From positions 62,001 to 126,000 of the forward strand of contig NZ_LDJG01000011.1 in the NCBI RefSeq assembly GCF_001431425.1: a stretch of DNA of 64,000 bases. The letters are read 5' to 3'. Source of the DNA: Stenotrophomonas nitritireducens (GTDB lineage Bacteria > Pseudomonadota > Gammaproteobacteria > Xanthomonadales > Xanthomonadaceae). A program made the translations under genes and the position numbers. A model generated the notes under the pieces. The model was not told where the DNA came from. It was given only the letters and a program-made list of their open reading frames with translations, and did not search any database. The first letter of the stretch is position 1. Every line of letters starts with the position of its first letter. This document shows positions 30,688 to 39,200 of the stretch, one piece after another.

Positions 30688-30957
30688 GTGCTTCACGCCC
30701 CTCTCCCTGCGGGGTGAGGGGCAGTCCGCGAACCATCGGTTCGTCGCCCCTCGGACGCCCTTGCGCCAGCGCAAGGCCCGAGCGCGGAGCGCGGGTTGGT
30801 TGAAGCAGGGGGCGAAGCCCCGGCCGATGTCTGGCCGCACGCGGCTTGGCCCGTACCCTCATCCGTCCCTTCGGGTCACCCTTCTCCCAATGGCAGAAGG
30901 CATAAAACGAAGCCCCGGCAATGCCGGGGCTTCGTCGTTGCGGTCCGCGCAGCGGGA
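30688..30957. repeat. Intergenic region with palindromes
   Basis: About 270 bases with a CCCCTC/GAGGGG palindrome near 30696-30721, a CTTGCGC/GCGCAAG hairpin near 30759 and the terminator below. Palindromes of this kind are common between xanthomonad genes. No gene is evident. Confidence 0.5.
30903..30934 (-). terminator. Terminator after the RND pump gene
   Basis: A 12-bp perfect stem (CGAAGCCCCGGC with its complement, loop AAT) is followed on the minus strand by TTTTAT. It lies 24 bases past the RND stop codon. Confidence 0.85.
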
Positions 30958-33900
30958 TCAGCGATCCTGCTGCACCGTACGCACCTTGTGCTGCTCGATG
31001 AACTGCTTGGATTGTTCGTCCAGCTTGTCGCCGAGCACGCGGCGCACGGTGACGAAGAATAGCGGGATCAGCAGCACGCCAATGACGGTGGCGAACAGCA
31101 TGCCGCCGATGACGCCGGTGCCCAGCGAGTGGCGGGCGTTGGCGCCGGCGCCGGTGGAGATGGCCATCGGCAGCACGCCCAGGATGAACGCGAACGAGGT
31201 CATCAGGATCGGGCGGAAGCGCAGGTGCGCCGCTTCGATGGCGGCCTCGCGCAGGGTCTTGCCGGCGGCGCGCTGCTCCACGGCGAATTCCACGATCAGG
31301 ATCGCGTTCTTCGCCGCCAGGCCGATCACCGTCACCATGCCGATCTTGAAGTACAGGTCGTTGGGCAGGCTGCGCAGCATCGAGAACACCACCGCGCCGA
31401 GGATGCCGACCGGCACCACCAGCAGCACCGAGACCGGGATCGACCAGCTCTCGTACAGCGCGGCCAGGCACAGGAACACCACTACCACCGACAGCACCAT
31501 CAGCAGGGTGGCGGCGTTGCCGGCCAGGATTTCCTGGTAGGACATGCCGCTCCAGTCGTAGCCGAAGCCGTTGGGCAGGTCGTTGTGGACCAGGTTCTCC
31601 ATGGTCGCCATCGCCTGGCCGGAGCTGCCGCCGGGCGCCGGCGAGCCGACGATGTTCACCGCCGAGTAGCCGTTGTAGCGGCTCAGCGCGGGCGGTGCGT
31701 AGATCCACTCGGACTTGACCACCGTGCTGAGCGGGATCATCGAGCGCTGGCCGTCGGCGTCCGTGCTCAGCGAGCTGGGCACGTAGTAGCTGCGCAGCGA
31801 TTCGGGACCGGTGCGGTAGGCGGCGTCGGCCTGCATGTTCACGCGCTTGATGCGCCCGCCGTAGAAGAAGTCGTTGACGTAGACCGGCGCCAGCATCATC
31901 TGGATCGCGGTGTAGACGTCATTGACCGACACGCCCATGGCCTGGGCCTGCACGCGGTCGACCTTCAGCTGAAGCTGCGGCGAGTTCTCCAGCGTGTTGG
32001 GGCGCACCGCGACCAGCGATTTGTCGCTCATCGCCGCGCCGAGCAGGGTGTTGCGCGCTTCCATCAGCGCATCCTGGCCGGCGCCGGCACGGTCCTGCAG
32101 CCACATGTCGAAGCCGCCGAACTGGCCCAGGCCCTGCACCGTCGGCAGGTTGACGAAGAACACCTGTGCGTCCTTGATGCCGACGAAGGCCTTGCCGTTC
32201 ATCTTCTGGATGAATTCCGGCGCGGTCTCGCTGCGCGCGGCCCAGTCCTTGAGGCGGATGAAGGCCATGCCGACGTTCTCGCCCGAACCGACGAAGCTGA
32301 AGCCGGTGACCTGCATCATGCCTTCGAAGGACGGGTCGTCCTTCATCATGCCGTACAGCTGGTCGAACACCACGGTGGTGCGGCCCTTGGTCGCGCCCGG
32401 CGGCAGCTGCACGATGGCCAGCGCATAGCCCTGGTCCTCTTCCGGCAGGAAGCTGCCGGGCAGGCGGGTGAACAGGAAGCCGCACAGCACCACGAGCAGC
32501 GCGAACACCATCAGCCAGCGCGGGCTGTGCCTGATGACGCCGCCGACGGTGCCGACATAGCCCTTCTCGAGCTTGCCGTAGTACTTGTTGAAGGTGCGGT
32601 AGACCCAGTTCGGGTTGTCGTTGTGGGTCGGCTTGAGGAAGGCCGCGCACAGCGCCGGGGTGAAGCTCAGCGCCAGCAGCGCCGAGAAGCCCATGGACAT
32701 GGCGATGGTCAGCGCGAACTGCTTGTAGATCTCGCCCGAGGCGCCGGGCTGCATGGCGCTGGGGATGAACACCGCCGCCAGCACCACGGTGATGGCCACC
32801 ACCGCGCCGGTGATCTGGCCCATCGCCTTCTGCGTGGCCGGCTTCGGGTCGAGCTTTTCCTCGCTCATGATGCGTTCGACGTTCTCGATCACCACGATCG
32901 CGTCGTCCACCACGATGCCGATCGCCAGCACCATCGCGAACAGGGTCAGCTGGTTGATGGTGAAGCCGATCGCCAGCATGCCCATGAAGGTGCCGAGCAG
33001 GGCCACCGGGATGACCAGGGTGGGGATGATCGTGGCGCGGAAGTTCTGCAGGAAGATCAGCATCACCAGGAACACCAGGATGATGGCTTCCACCAGCGTG
33101 TGGATCACTTCCTTGATCGAGATGTTGACGAAGGTGGTGCTGTCGAACGGGGTGAACCAGCTCACGCCCGCCGGGAAGCTGGGGGCGAGGTCGTCCATCT
33201 TGGCGCGCACCGCCTTGGACACGTCCAGGGCGTTGGCGCCGGGCAGCAGCTGCACCGCGAACGCGGCCACCGGCTTGCCGTTGTAGCGGGTGTCGAAACC
33301 GTAGTTGGACGCGCCGAAGGCGACGCTGGCCACGTCCTTCAGCCGCACCACGCTGCCGTCGGCGTTGGCCCGCAGGATGGTGTTCTCGAACTCCTCGGGC
33401 GTGCTGTAGCGGCCTTCGGCGGCGACGGTGGCGGTGAAGGCCTGGCCGTTCGGCGCCGGGTCGCCGCCCACCGAACCGGCGGCGAATTGCAGGTTCTGGG
33501 TGCCGATGGCGTTGTACACGTCGGTGGCCGACAGGTGGTAGCCCTGCAGCTTCTCCGGGTTGAGCCAGATGCGCATGGCGTACTCGGAGCCGAACTGCTG
33601 GGTGCTGCCGACGCCGGGCACGCGCGAGATCTGGTCGAGCACGCGCGCGCCGACGATGTCGTTGAGCGCGTCGCGGTCCACCGAGCCGTCGTCCGAGCGC
33701 ACGCCGATGGCCATCAGGAAGCCGGCGTTGGCCTTGGCCACCACGACGCCCTGCTTGGTCACTTCGGCGGGCAGACGCGGGGTGGCCAGCGCCACCTTGT
33801 TCTGCACCTGCACCTGGGCGATGTCGGCATTGGTGCCGCTGTCGAAGGTCAGGGTGATGCTGACGCGGCCGGTCGAGGACGAGGACGAACTGAAATAGAC

Positions 33901-34125
33901 CAGGTTGTCGATGCCGGTCAGCTGCTGCTCGATCACCTGGGTGACCGACTTCTCGGCGGTGGAGGCGCTGGCGCCGGGGTAGGTGGCGCTTACCGTGACC
34001 TGCGGCGGGGCGACGCTGGGGTAGGACTCCACGCCCAGGTTGAGGATCGAGATCACGCCGCCCAGCGAGATCAGGATGGCCACCACCCAGGCGAATACCG
34101 GGTGTTCGATGAAGAATTTAGGCAT
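30958..34125 (-). CDS. RND multidrug efflux permease (HAE1 family)
   Basis: The 1055-residue inner-membrane proton/drug antiporter of a tripartite pump, AcrB/MexB type. The N-terminus (PKFFIEHPVFAWVVAILI) is typical. The proton-relay aspartates are in GIVVDDAIVVIENVERI near residue 405, and a second 6-helix half follows. There are 12 predicted helices and two large periplasmic loops. It lies 18 bases after the adaptor gene. No outer-membrane channel gene is adjacent, so it must borrow a TolC/OprM-type protein from elsewhere. Confidence 0.95.
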   Translation of the reverse strand: MPKFFIEHPVFAWVVAILISLGGVISILNLGVESYPSVAPPQVTVSATYPGASASTAEKSVTQVIEQQLTGIDNLVYFSSSSSSTGRVSITLTFDSGTNADIAQVQVQNKVALATPRLPAEVTKQGVVVAKANAGFLMAIGVRSDDGSVDRDALNDIVGARVLDQISRVPGVGSTQQFGSEYAMRIWLNPEKLQGYHLSATDVYNAIGTQNLQFAAGSVGGDPAPNGQAFTATVAAEGRYSTPEEFENTILRANADGSVVRLKDVASVAFGASNYGFDTRYNGKPVAAFAVQLLPGANALDVSKAVRAKMDDLAPSFPAGVSWFTPFDSTTFVNISIKEVIHTLVEAIILVFLVMLIFLQNFRATIIPTLVIPVALLGTFMGMLAIGFTINQLTLFAMVLAIGIVVDDAIVVIENVERIMSEEKLDPKPATQKAMGQITGAVVAITVVLAAVFIPSAMQPGASGEIYKQFALTIAMSMGFSALLALSFTPALCAAFLKPTHNDNPNWVYRTFNKYYGKLEKGYVGTVGGVIRHSPRWLMVFALLVVLCGFLFTRLPGSFLPEEDQGYALAIVQLPPGATKGRTTVVFDQLYGMMKDDPSFEGMMQVTGFSFVGSGENVGMAFIRLKDWAARSETAPEFIQKMNGKAFVGIKDAQVFFVNLPTVQGLGQFGGFDMWLQDRAGAGQDALMEARNTLLGAAMSDKSLVAVRPNTLENSPQLQLKVDRVQAQAMGVSVNDVYTAIQMMLAPVYVNDFFYGGRIKRVNMQADAAYRTGPESLRSYYVPSSLSTDADGQRSMIPLSTVVKSEWIYAPPALSRYNGYSAVNIVGSPAPGGSSGQAMATMENLVHNDLPNGFGYDWSGMSYQEILAGNAATLLMVLSVVVVFLCLAALYESWSIPVSVLLVVPVGILGAVVFSMLRSLPNDLYFKIGMVTVIGLAAKNAILIVEFAVEQRAAGKTLREAAIEAAHLRFRPILMTSFAFILGVLPMAISTGAGANARHSLGTGVIGGMLFATVIGVLLIPLFFVTVRRVLGDKLDEQSKQFIEQHKVRTVQQDR

Positions 34126-34143
34126 GACGGGTTCCCGTTTCCC

Positions 34144-35313
34144 TTACTTGGCCGGCGCCGGCGCGGCGGCCGCGGGCTTGGTGGCGGCCGGCTGCCACGG
34201 CGAGGGCTTGGCCGGCGCGCCTTCCTTGACCTTCTGCACGCCCGAGACGATGACCTTGTCGCCGGCGGCCAGGCCGGAGGACACCAGCCAGTTGCCGTTC
34301 TGCTGGCTGTCCAGCGCCACGTCCTTGCGCGCCACGTTGCCGTCGCCGCCCACGACCAGCACGTAGCCGCCGCGGGTGTCGCGCAGCACGGCCTGCTGCG
34401 GGATCAGGAACGCGTTGTTGCGCTCGCCCAGGTTGGCCTTGAAGCTGACGAACGAGCCCGGCAGCAGGGTGCGCTCGGGGTTGGGCAGCTGCGCGCGCAG
34501 CGAAACCGCGCCGGTGGCGGGGTCGACCGTGGTCGCCGAGAAGTCCAGCGTGCCCTCATGGGTGTACGGCGTGCCGTCGGGCAGGTCGACCTGCACGGTG
34601 GTCTTGCCGTCGCCGGCCAGTGCCACCGCGCCCTTGGCCTGGGCGGCGCGCAGTGCGCTCAGTTCGTCGGCGGTCATCGAGAAATTGACGTACAGCGGGT
34701 CGATCTGGTCGACGGTGGTCAGCAGGGTCGCCTCGCCCTGGCCGACCAGCGCGCCTTCGGTCACCTGCTGCTTGCCGGCCACGCCGGCGATGGGCGCGGT
34801 GACATTGGCGTAGCCCAGGCTGATGCGGGCGGTGGTGACCGCGGCCTGCGCCTGCTGCACGGCGGCGGCGGCAGTGCGCTCGGTGGCCTCGGCGTTGTCC
34901 AGGTCGGACTTGGACACGTAGCTCTGCGGCGCCAGCGAGCGCGCGCGCTCGGCGGTGGTCCTGGCGTTGGCGTAGCTGGCGCGGGCCGAGGCCAGCGCCG
35001 CTTCGGCCGAGGCCAGCGAGGCGCGCAGCGGCGCCGGGTCGATCTGGAACAGCAGCTGGCCTTCCTTCACCGCGCTGCCTTCCTCATAGGCGCGCTTGAG
35101 CAGCACGCCGGATACCCGCGCGCGCACGTCGGCCGAGCGGAACGGCGACAGCCGGCCGACCAGTTCGCGCTGCAGCGGCAGGGTCTGCGGCCTGGCCTCG
35201 ACGACACCGACATCCGGCGGCGGCGGAGCGGCCTGTTCCTGGGGCTTCTTGCAGGCGGTCAGGCCCAGGGCCAGGGCGCCGGTGAGGGCGAGGATGCGGA
35301 GCGGGGAGGTCAT
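34144..35313 (-). CDS. RND efflux periplasmic adaptor lipoprotein
   Basis: A 389-residue membrane fusion protein with lipobox LTAC (about residues 18-21). It has the lipoyl/barrel-sandwich halves (VRARVSGVLLKRAYEEGSAV near 60, GYANVTAPIAGVAG near 165) around a helical hairpin, then a beta-barrel. The C-terminal tail is Ala/Pro-rich. The start at 35313 is chosen for the signal peptide. It is 23 bases after tetR and coupled to the RND permease. Confidence 0.95.
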   Translation of the reverse strand: MTSPLRILALTGALALGLTACKKPQEQAAPPPPDVGVVEARPQTLPLQRELVGRLSPFRSADVRARVSGVLLKRAYEEGSAVKEGQLLFQIDPAPLRASLASAEAALASARASYANARTTAERARSLAPQSYVSKSDLDNAEATERTAAAAVQQAQAAVTTARISLGYANVTAPIAGVAGKQQVTEGALVGQGEATLLTTVDQIDPLYVNFSMTADELSALRAAQAKGAVALAGDGKTTVQVDLPDGTPYTHEGTLDFSATTVDPATGAVSLRAQLPNPERTLLPGSFVSFKANLGERNNAFLIPQQAVLRDTRGGYVLVVGGDGNVARKDVALDSQQNGNWLVSSGLAAGDKVIVSGVQKVKEGAPAKPSPWQPAATKPAAAAPAPAK

Positions 35314-35336
35314 CGGGGAAACTCCGGGGGTTGTTT

Positions 35337-35975
35337 TCAACGAGTGCCGGGGATGCCGGCCGGCGGCGCCGGGAAGGCGCGCAGGAAGGCATCGACGGCG
35401 AATTCGGCCCACCGGCGGCGCACCTTCGGGTCGTCGCGGTGGGGGGCATGGAAGCGTTGTCGTTCGAAATCCTGACCGGCGATCATGCTTATTAGCATTT
35501 CGGCCATGAAATGCGGATCGTCATGGATGACGCGACCGCGGGCCATCTCGGTTCGCATCCATTCAGCCAGCTGTTCGCGCAGGGCATCGGCGCTGCTGTG
35601 GTAGAGCGCGCGGGCTTCCTCGCGGAACTCCTGGGCGCCGCTGGCGATCAGCTGCGCGGCCTGGCGGCTGCGCGGCTGGTTGCGGTTCTCCAGGTAGCGC
35701 AGGGCGAAATCCAGCAATATCCCGCGCAGCGGACGCTCGTCGCCACTGGCCAGCGGCGCGGCGGCGATGCTGACGTGCTGGCGCATCGCCAGGCTGAGCA
35801 GTTCGCGCTTGCTGCCGTAGCGGCTGTAGAGGGTCTGCTTGGAGCAGCCCACATGCGCGGCCACCGCGTCCATGCTCAGGTGCATGCCCTGGGTCGCCAG
35901 CAGTTCGCGCACGGCATCGAACACGCGCTGGTCGCGTGCCTCGGCAGGCGCGTATTGGAGGGGCTCGGGGTGCAC
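35337..35975 (-). CDS. TetR-family regulator of the RND pump
   Basis: A 212-residue repressor with an N-terminal HTH (about 28-60, MDAVAAHVGCSKQTLYSRYGSKREL) and an all-helical ligand domain. It is the first gene of the pump operon. The start codon is GTG at 35975; no in-frame ATG or ribosome site lies upstream, and a -10 element 7-12 bases before it suggests a leaderless mRNA. A TGGAC/GTCCA dyad covers the -10. Confidence 0.9.
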   Translation of the reverse strand: MHPEPLQYAPAEARDQRVFDAVRELLATQGMHLSMDAVAAHVGCSKQTLYSRYGSKRELLSLAMRQHVSIAAAPLASGDERPLRGILLDFALRYLENRNQPRSRQAAQLIASGAQEFREEARALYHSSADALREQLAEWMRTEMARGRVIHDDPHFMAEMLISMIAGQDFERQRFHAPHRDDPKVRRRWAEFAVDAFLRAFPAPPAGIPGTR

Positions 35976-35979
35976 GGTT

Positions 35980-36013
35980 TGGACTATACCGTCCAGTTCA
36001 CAATTGGTAAAGC
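35980..36013 (-). promoter_or_regulatory. Promoter and candidate operator of the tetR-RND operon
   Basis: On the minus strand TTTACC, 17 bases, then TATAGT form a sigma-70-like promoter with transcription starting at or beside the GTG start codon. The dyad TGGACGGTATAGTCCA (35980-35995) includes the -10 element, so TetR binding would occlude it. Confidence 0.6.
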
Positions 36014-36171
36014 AGCGCGGAAAGGCGCTTCCCGCTGCTGTTCCCGAGCATCGACAGCGAACGGTCTTCTTGGTGAAAACCTTTTTTAAAACAGTTGGTT
36101 GGGCTTGTTTTGAAGGGTTTTTGCAAAGCCTGATTGCGGCCCTGCAACAATGCTCTTCGGACAGCGGGGGC

Positions 36172-36177
36172 TACAAT
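36172..36177 (+). promoter_or_regulatory. Candidate -10 element of the glutamate dehydrogenase gene
   Basis: TACAAT followed by CGC, 35-40 bases before the ATG; same block as at 29502 and 59252. The -35 region is not obvious. Confidence 0.4.
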
Positions 36178-36211
36178 CGCGCCTCCCCAGGAGCCCACTG
36201 AAAGCTCAACC

Positions 36212-39200
36212 ATGAAATCGCAAAACAACGCTGCCAAGTCCGCAAAAACGAAATCCCAACCGGCTGCCAAGCAGAGTGTTTCCGAGGCCGGCCTGTCCCT
36301 GGAGCCGGTTTTCGCGGCTTTGCGCAAGCGTTACCCCGCCGCGGCACAGGCCCAGGCGGTGGCATTCGCCTCGGCCTTCTACAAGCGCATGGAAGCCGAT
36401 GAGTTCAACGCGCATCGCGCCGAGGACTGGGCGGCACTGGCCGCCGGCATGCTGGAGTTCGCCCGCGTGCGCAAGCCGGGCAAGGCCAACGTGCGCGTGT
36501 TCAACCCGGTCCTGAAGACGGACGGCTGGGAGTCGGCCCACACCGTGCTGCAGATCGTCAACGACGACATGCCGTTCCTGGTGGATACCGTCTCGCTGGC
36601 GCTGGCCGACATGGGCGTTGGCGTGCACGTGCTGGGCCATCCGGTGATCGCGCTCGGCCGCGACAAGGCCGGCAAGCTGGCCGGCGTCGGCGAGGGTTCG
36701 CCGGAGTCGGTGATGCTGCTGGAGATCGACCGCCAGCCGGCCGAAGCGATGGACGCGGTGGCCAAGCGCGTGAACGAGGCGCTGGAAGAAGTGCGCGCCA
36801 TCGTCAAGGACTGGGAGCCGATGCGCGACAAGGCGCTGGCCCTGGCCGACGACCTGGGCAAGCGCACGCTGCCGGTGAGCGAGGAGTCGCGCCATGAGGC
36901 GCAGGAATTCCTGCGCTGGGCCGCGGACAACCATTTCACCTTCTTCGGCTACCGCGAATACAAGGTCGGCAAGCAGGGCAAGGAAGACGTGCTGGCCGCG
37001 CAGAACGGCACCGGCCTGGGGCTGATGCGCGGCAAGGACACCTCGGTGGCGCGTCCGGTCAAGGGGCTGGCGGCGCAGGGCCTGAACACCACCAGCGGCC
37101 TGACCGACGCGCTGATCCTGACCAAGACCAATGCCCGTTCGCGCATCCACCGCGGCGGCTACATGGATTACATCGGCATTCTGGAGTTCGACGCCAAGGG
37201 CAGGATCGTCGGCGAACAGCGCTTCCTGGGCCTGTTCACCTCCAGCGCCTACAACCGCCGCCCGTGGGAAATCCCGCTGGTGCGCCAGCGCTACGAGAAC
37301 GTGATGAAGCGTTCGGGCCTGAGCCCGTCCAGCCACAGCGGCAAGGCGCTGCGCCACATCCTCGAATCGCTGCCGCGCGAGGAGCTGTTCCAGTCCAGCG
37401 AGGACGAACTGTTCCGCACCGCGATGGGCGTGCTCGGCCTGCAGGAGCGCGTGCGCAGCCGCCTGTTCCTGCGCCGCGACAAGTTCAGCCGCTTCATCTC
37501 CGCGCTGGTGTTCCTGCCGCGCGAGCGCTTCAACACCGATGTGCGCCTGCGCATCGAGGCCCTGCTGCGCGACGCGCTGCAGGGCGAATACGTCGATTCC
37601 AGCGTGGTGCTGGGCGACTCGCCGCTGGCGCAGCTGCACCTGATCGTGCGCCCGAAGGCCGGGCAGAGCCTGGACCTGGACACCGAGGGCCTGGAGAAGC
37701 GCCTGGCCCATGCCCTGCGCAACTGGCAGGACGACCTGCGTGAGGCGCTGGTCGCCAGCCATGGTGAAAGCGAAGGCCTGCGCATCGCCTCGCGCATCGG
37801 CAAGGCACTGCCGGCCGGCTACATCGAGGACTCCAGCGCCGAGATCGCCGCCGCCGACGTGGCCCAGCTCGACGCGCTGACCGGCCCGGACGACCTGCGC
37901 CTGAGCCTGCAGCCGATCCACCGCGACGGTGCCGATGGCCTGCGCATGAAGCTGTACCGCCAGCTCAAGGACATCCCGCTGTCCGACGTGCTGCCGATGA
38001 TGGAGAACATGGGCCTGCGCGTGATCGCCGAACGTCCGTACCGCCTGATGGTGGACGACGCGCCGGTCTACGTGCAGGACTTCGAGGTCGAATCGACCGT
38101 CGGCGCCATCGACGCGGCTGCCGCCAGCGCGGCCTTCGCCGATGCCTTCGCCCGTGTATGGCACGGCGAGGCCGAGAACGACGGCTTCAACCGCCTGGTG
38201 CTGGCCACCGGCCTGGACTGGCGCCAGGTGGCGATGCTGCGCGGCTACTGCAAGTACCTGCTGCAGATCGGCGTGCCGTTCTCGCAGGCCTACGTCGAAG
38301 GCACCTTCAACCGCTATCCGCTGCTGGCGCGCCTGATCGTGGAGCTGTTCGAAGCCCGCTTCGACCCGGCGCCGGCCACCGACAAGGCCACCGCCGACGC
38401 GCAGCTGGCGCAGTTCAAGGCGCTGGCCGGCGGCGACGCCGCCACCGTCAAGCTGCTCGAGGGCCTGGTCAAGGCGCGCGGCGGCAACCGTGACGCGCGC
38501 ATGGCGCTGGTGCACGACGCCCTGGTCAAGCTGCTGGACGGCGTGTCGAGCCTGGACGAGGACCGCATCCTGCGCAGCTTCATCGGCGCGATCGAAGCCA
38601 CCCTGCGCACCAGCTATTACATGCAGCGCAAGGACGGCGTGCGCGCCGACGGCGGCCCGGCCGACTACATCAGCTTCAAGTTCGACGCCGCCAAGGTGCC
38701 GGATGCGCCCAAGCCGCGCCCGTACCGCGAAATCTGGGTGTGCGGCCCGCGCGTGGAAGGCACCCACCTGCGCTTCGGCGCCGTGGCCCGTGGTGGCCTG
38801 CGCTGGTCCGACCGCCGCGAGGATTTCCGTACCGAGGTGCTGGGCCTGGTCAAGGCGCAGATGGTGAAGAACACGGTGATCGTGCCGGTCGGCTCCAAGG
38901 GCGGTTTCTTCGCCAAGCAGCTGCCGGATCCGGCGCTCGACCGCGACGCATGGTTCGCCGAAGGCGTGGCCTGCTACAAGCGCTTCATCAACGGCCTGCT
39001 GGACATCACCGACAACATCGTGGGCAACAAGATCGTGGCGCCGGTAGGCGTGGTGCGCCATGACCAGGACGATCCGTACCTGGTGGTCGCCGCCGACAAG
39101 GGCACCGCGACCTTCTCCGACATCGCCAACGGCATCGCCCGGGCCCATGGCTTCTGGATGGACGATGCGTTCGCTTCGGGTGGCTCGGTCGGCTACAGCC

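Noticed and set aside
31129-35475. Plus-strand open frame of 1448 codons
   Set aside because: Antisense shadow of the RND permease and adaptor genes; composition is His/Val/Gly/Gln-rich with no domain.
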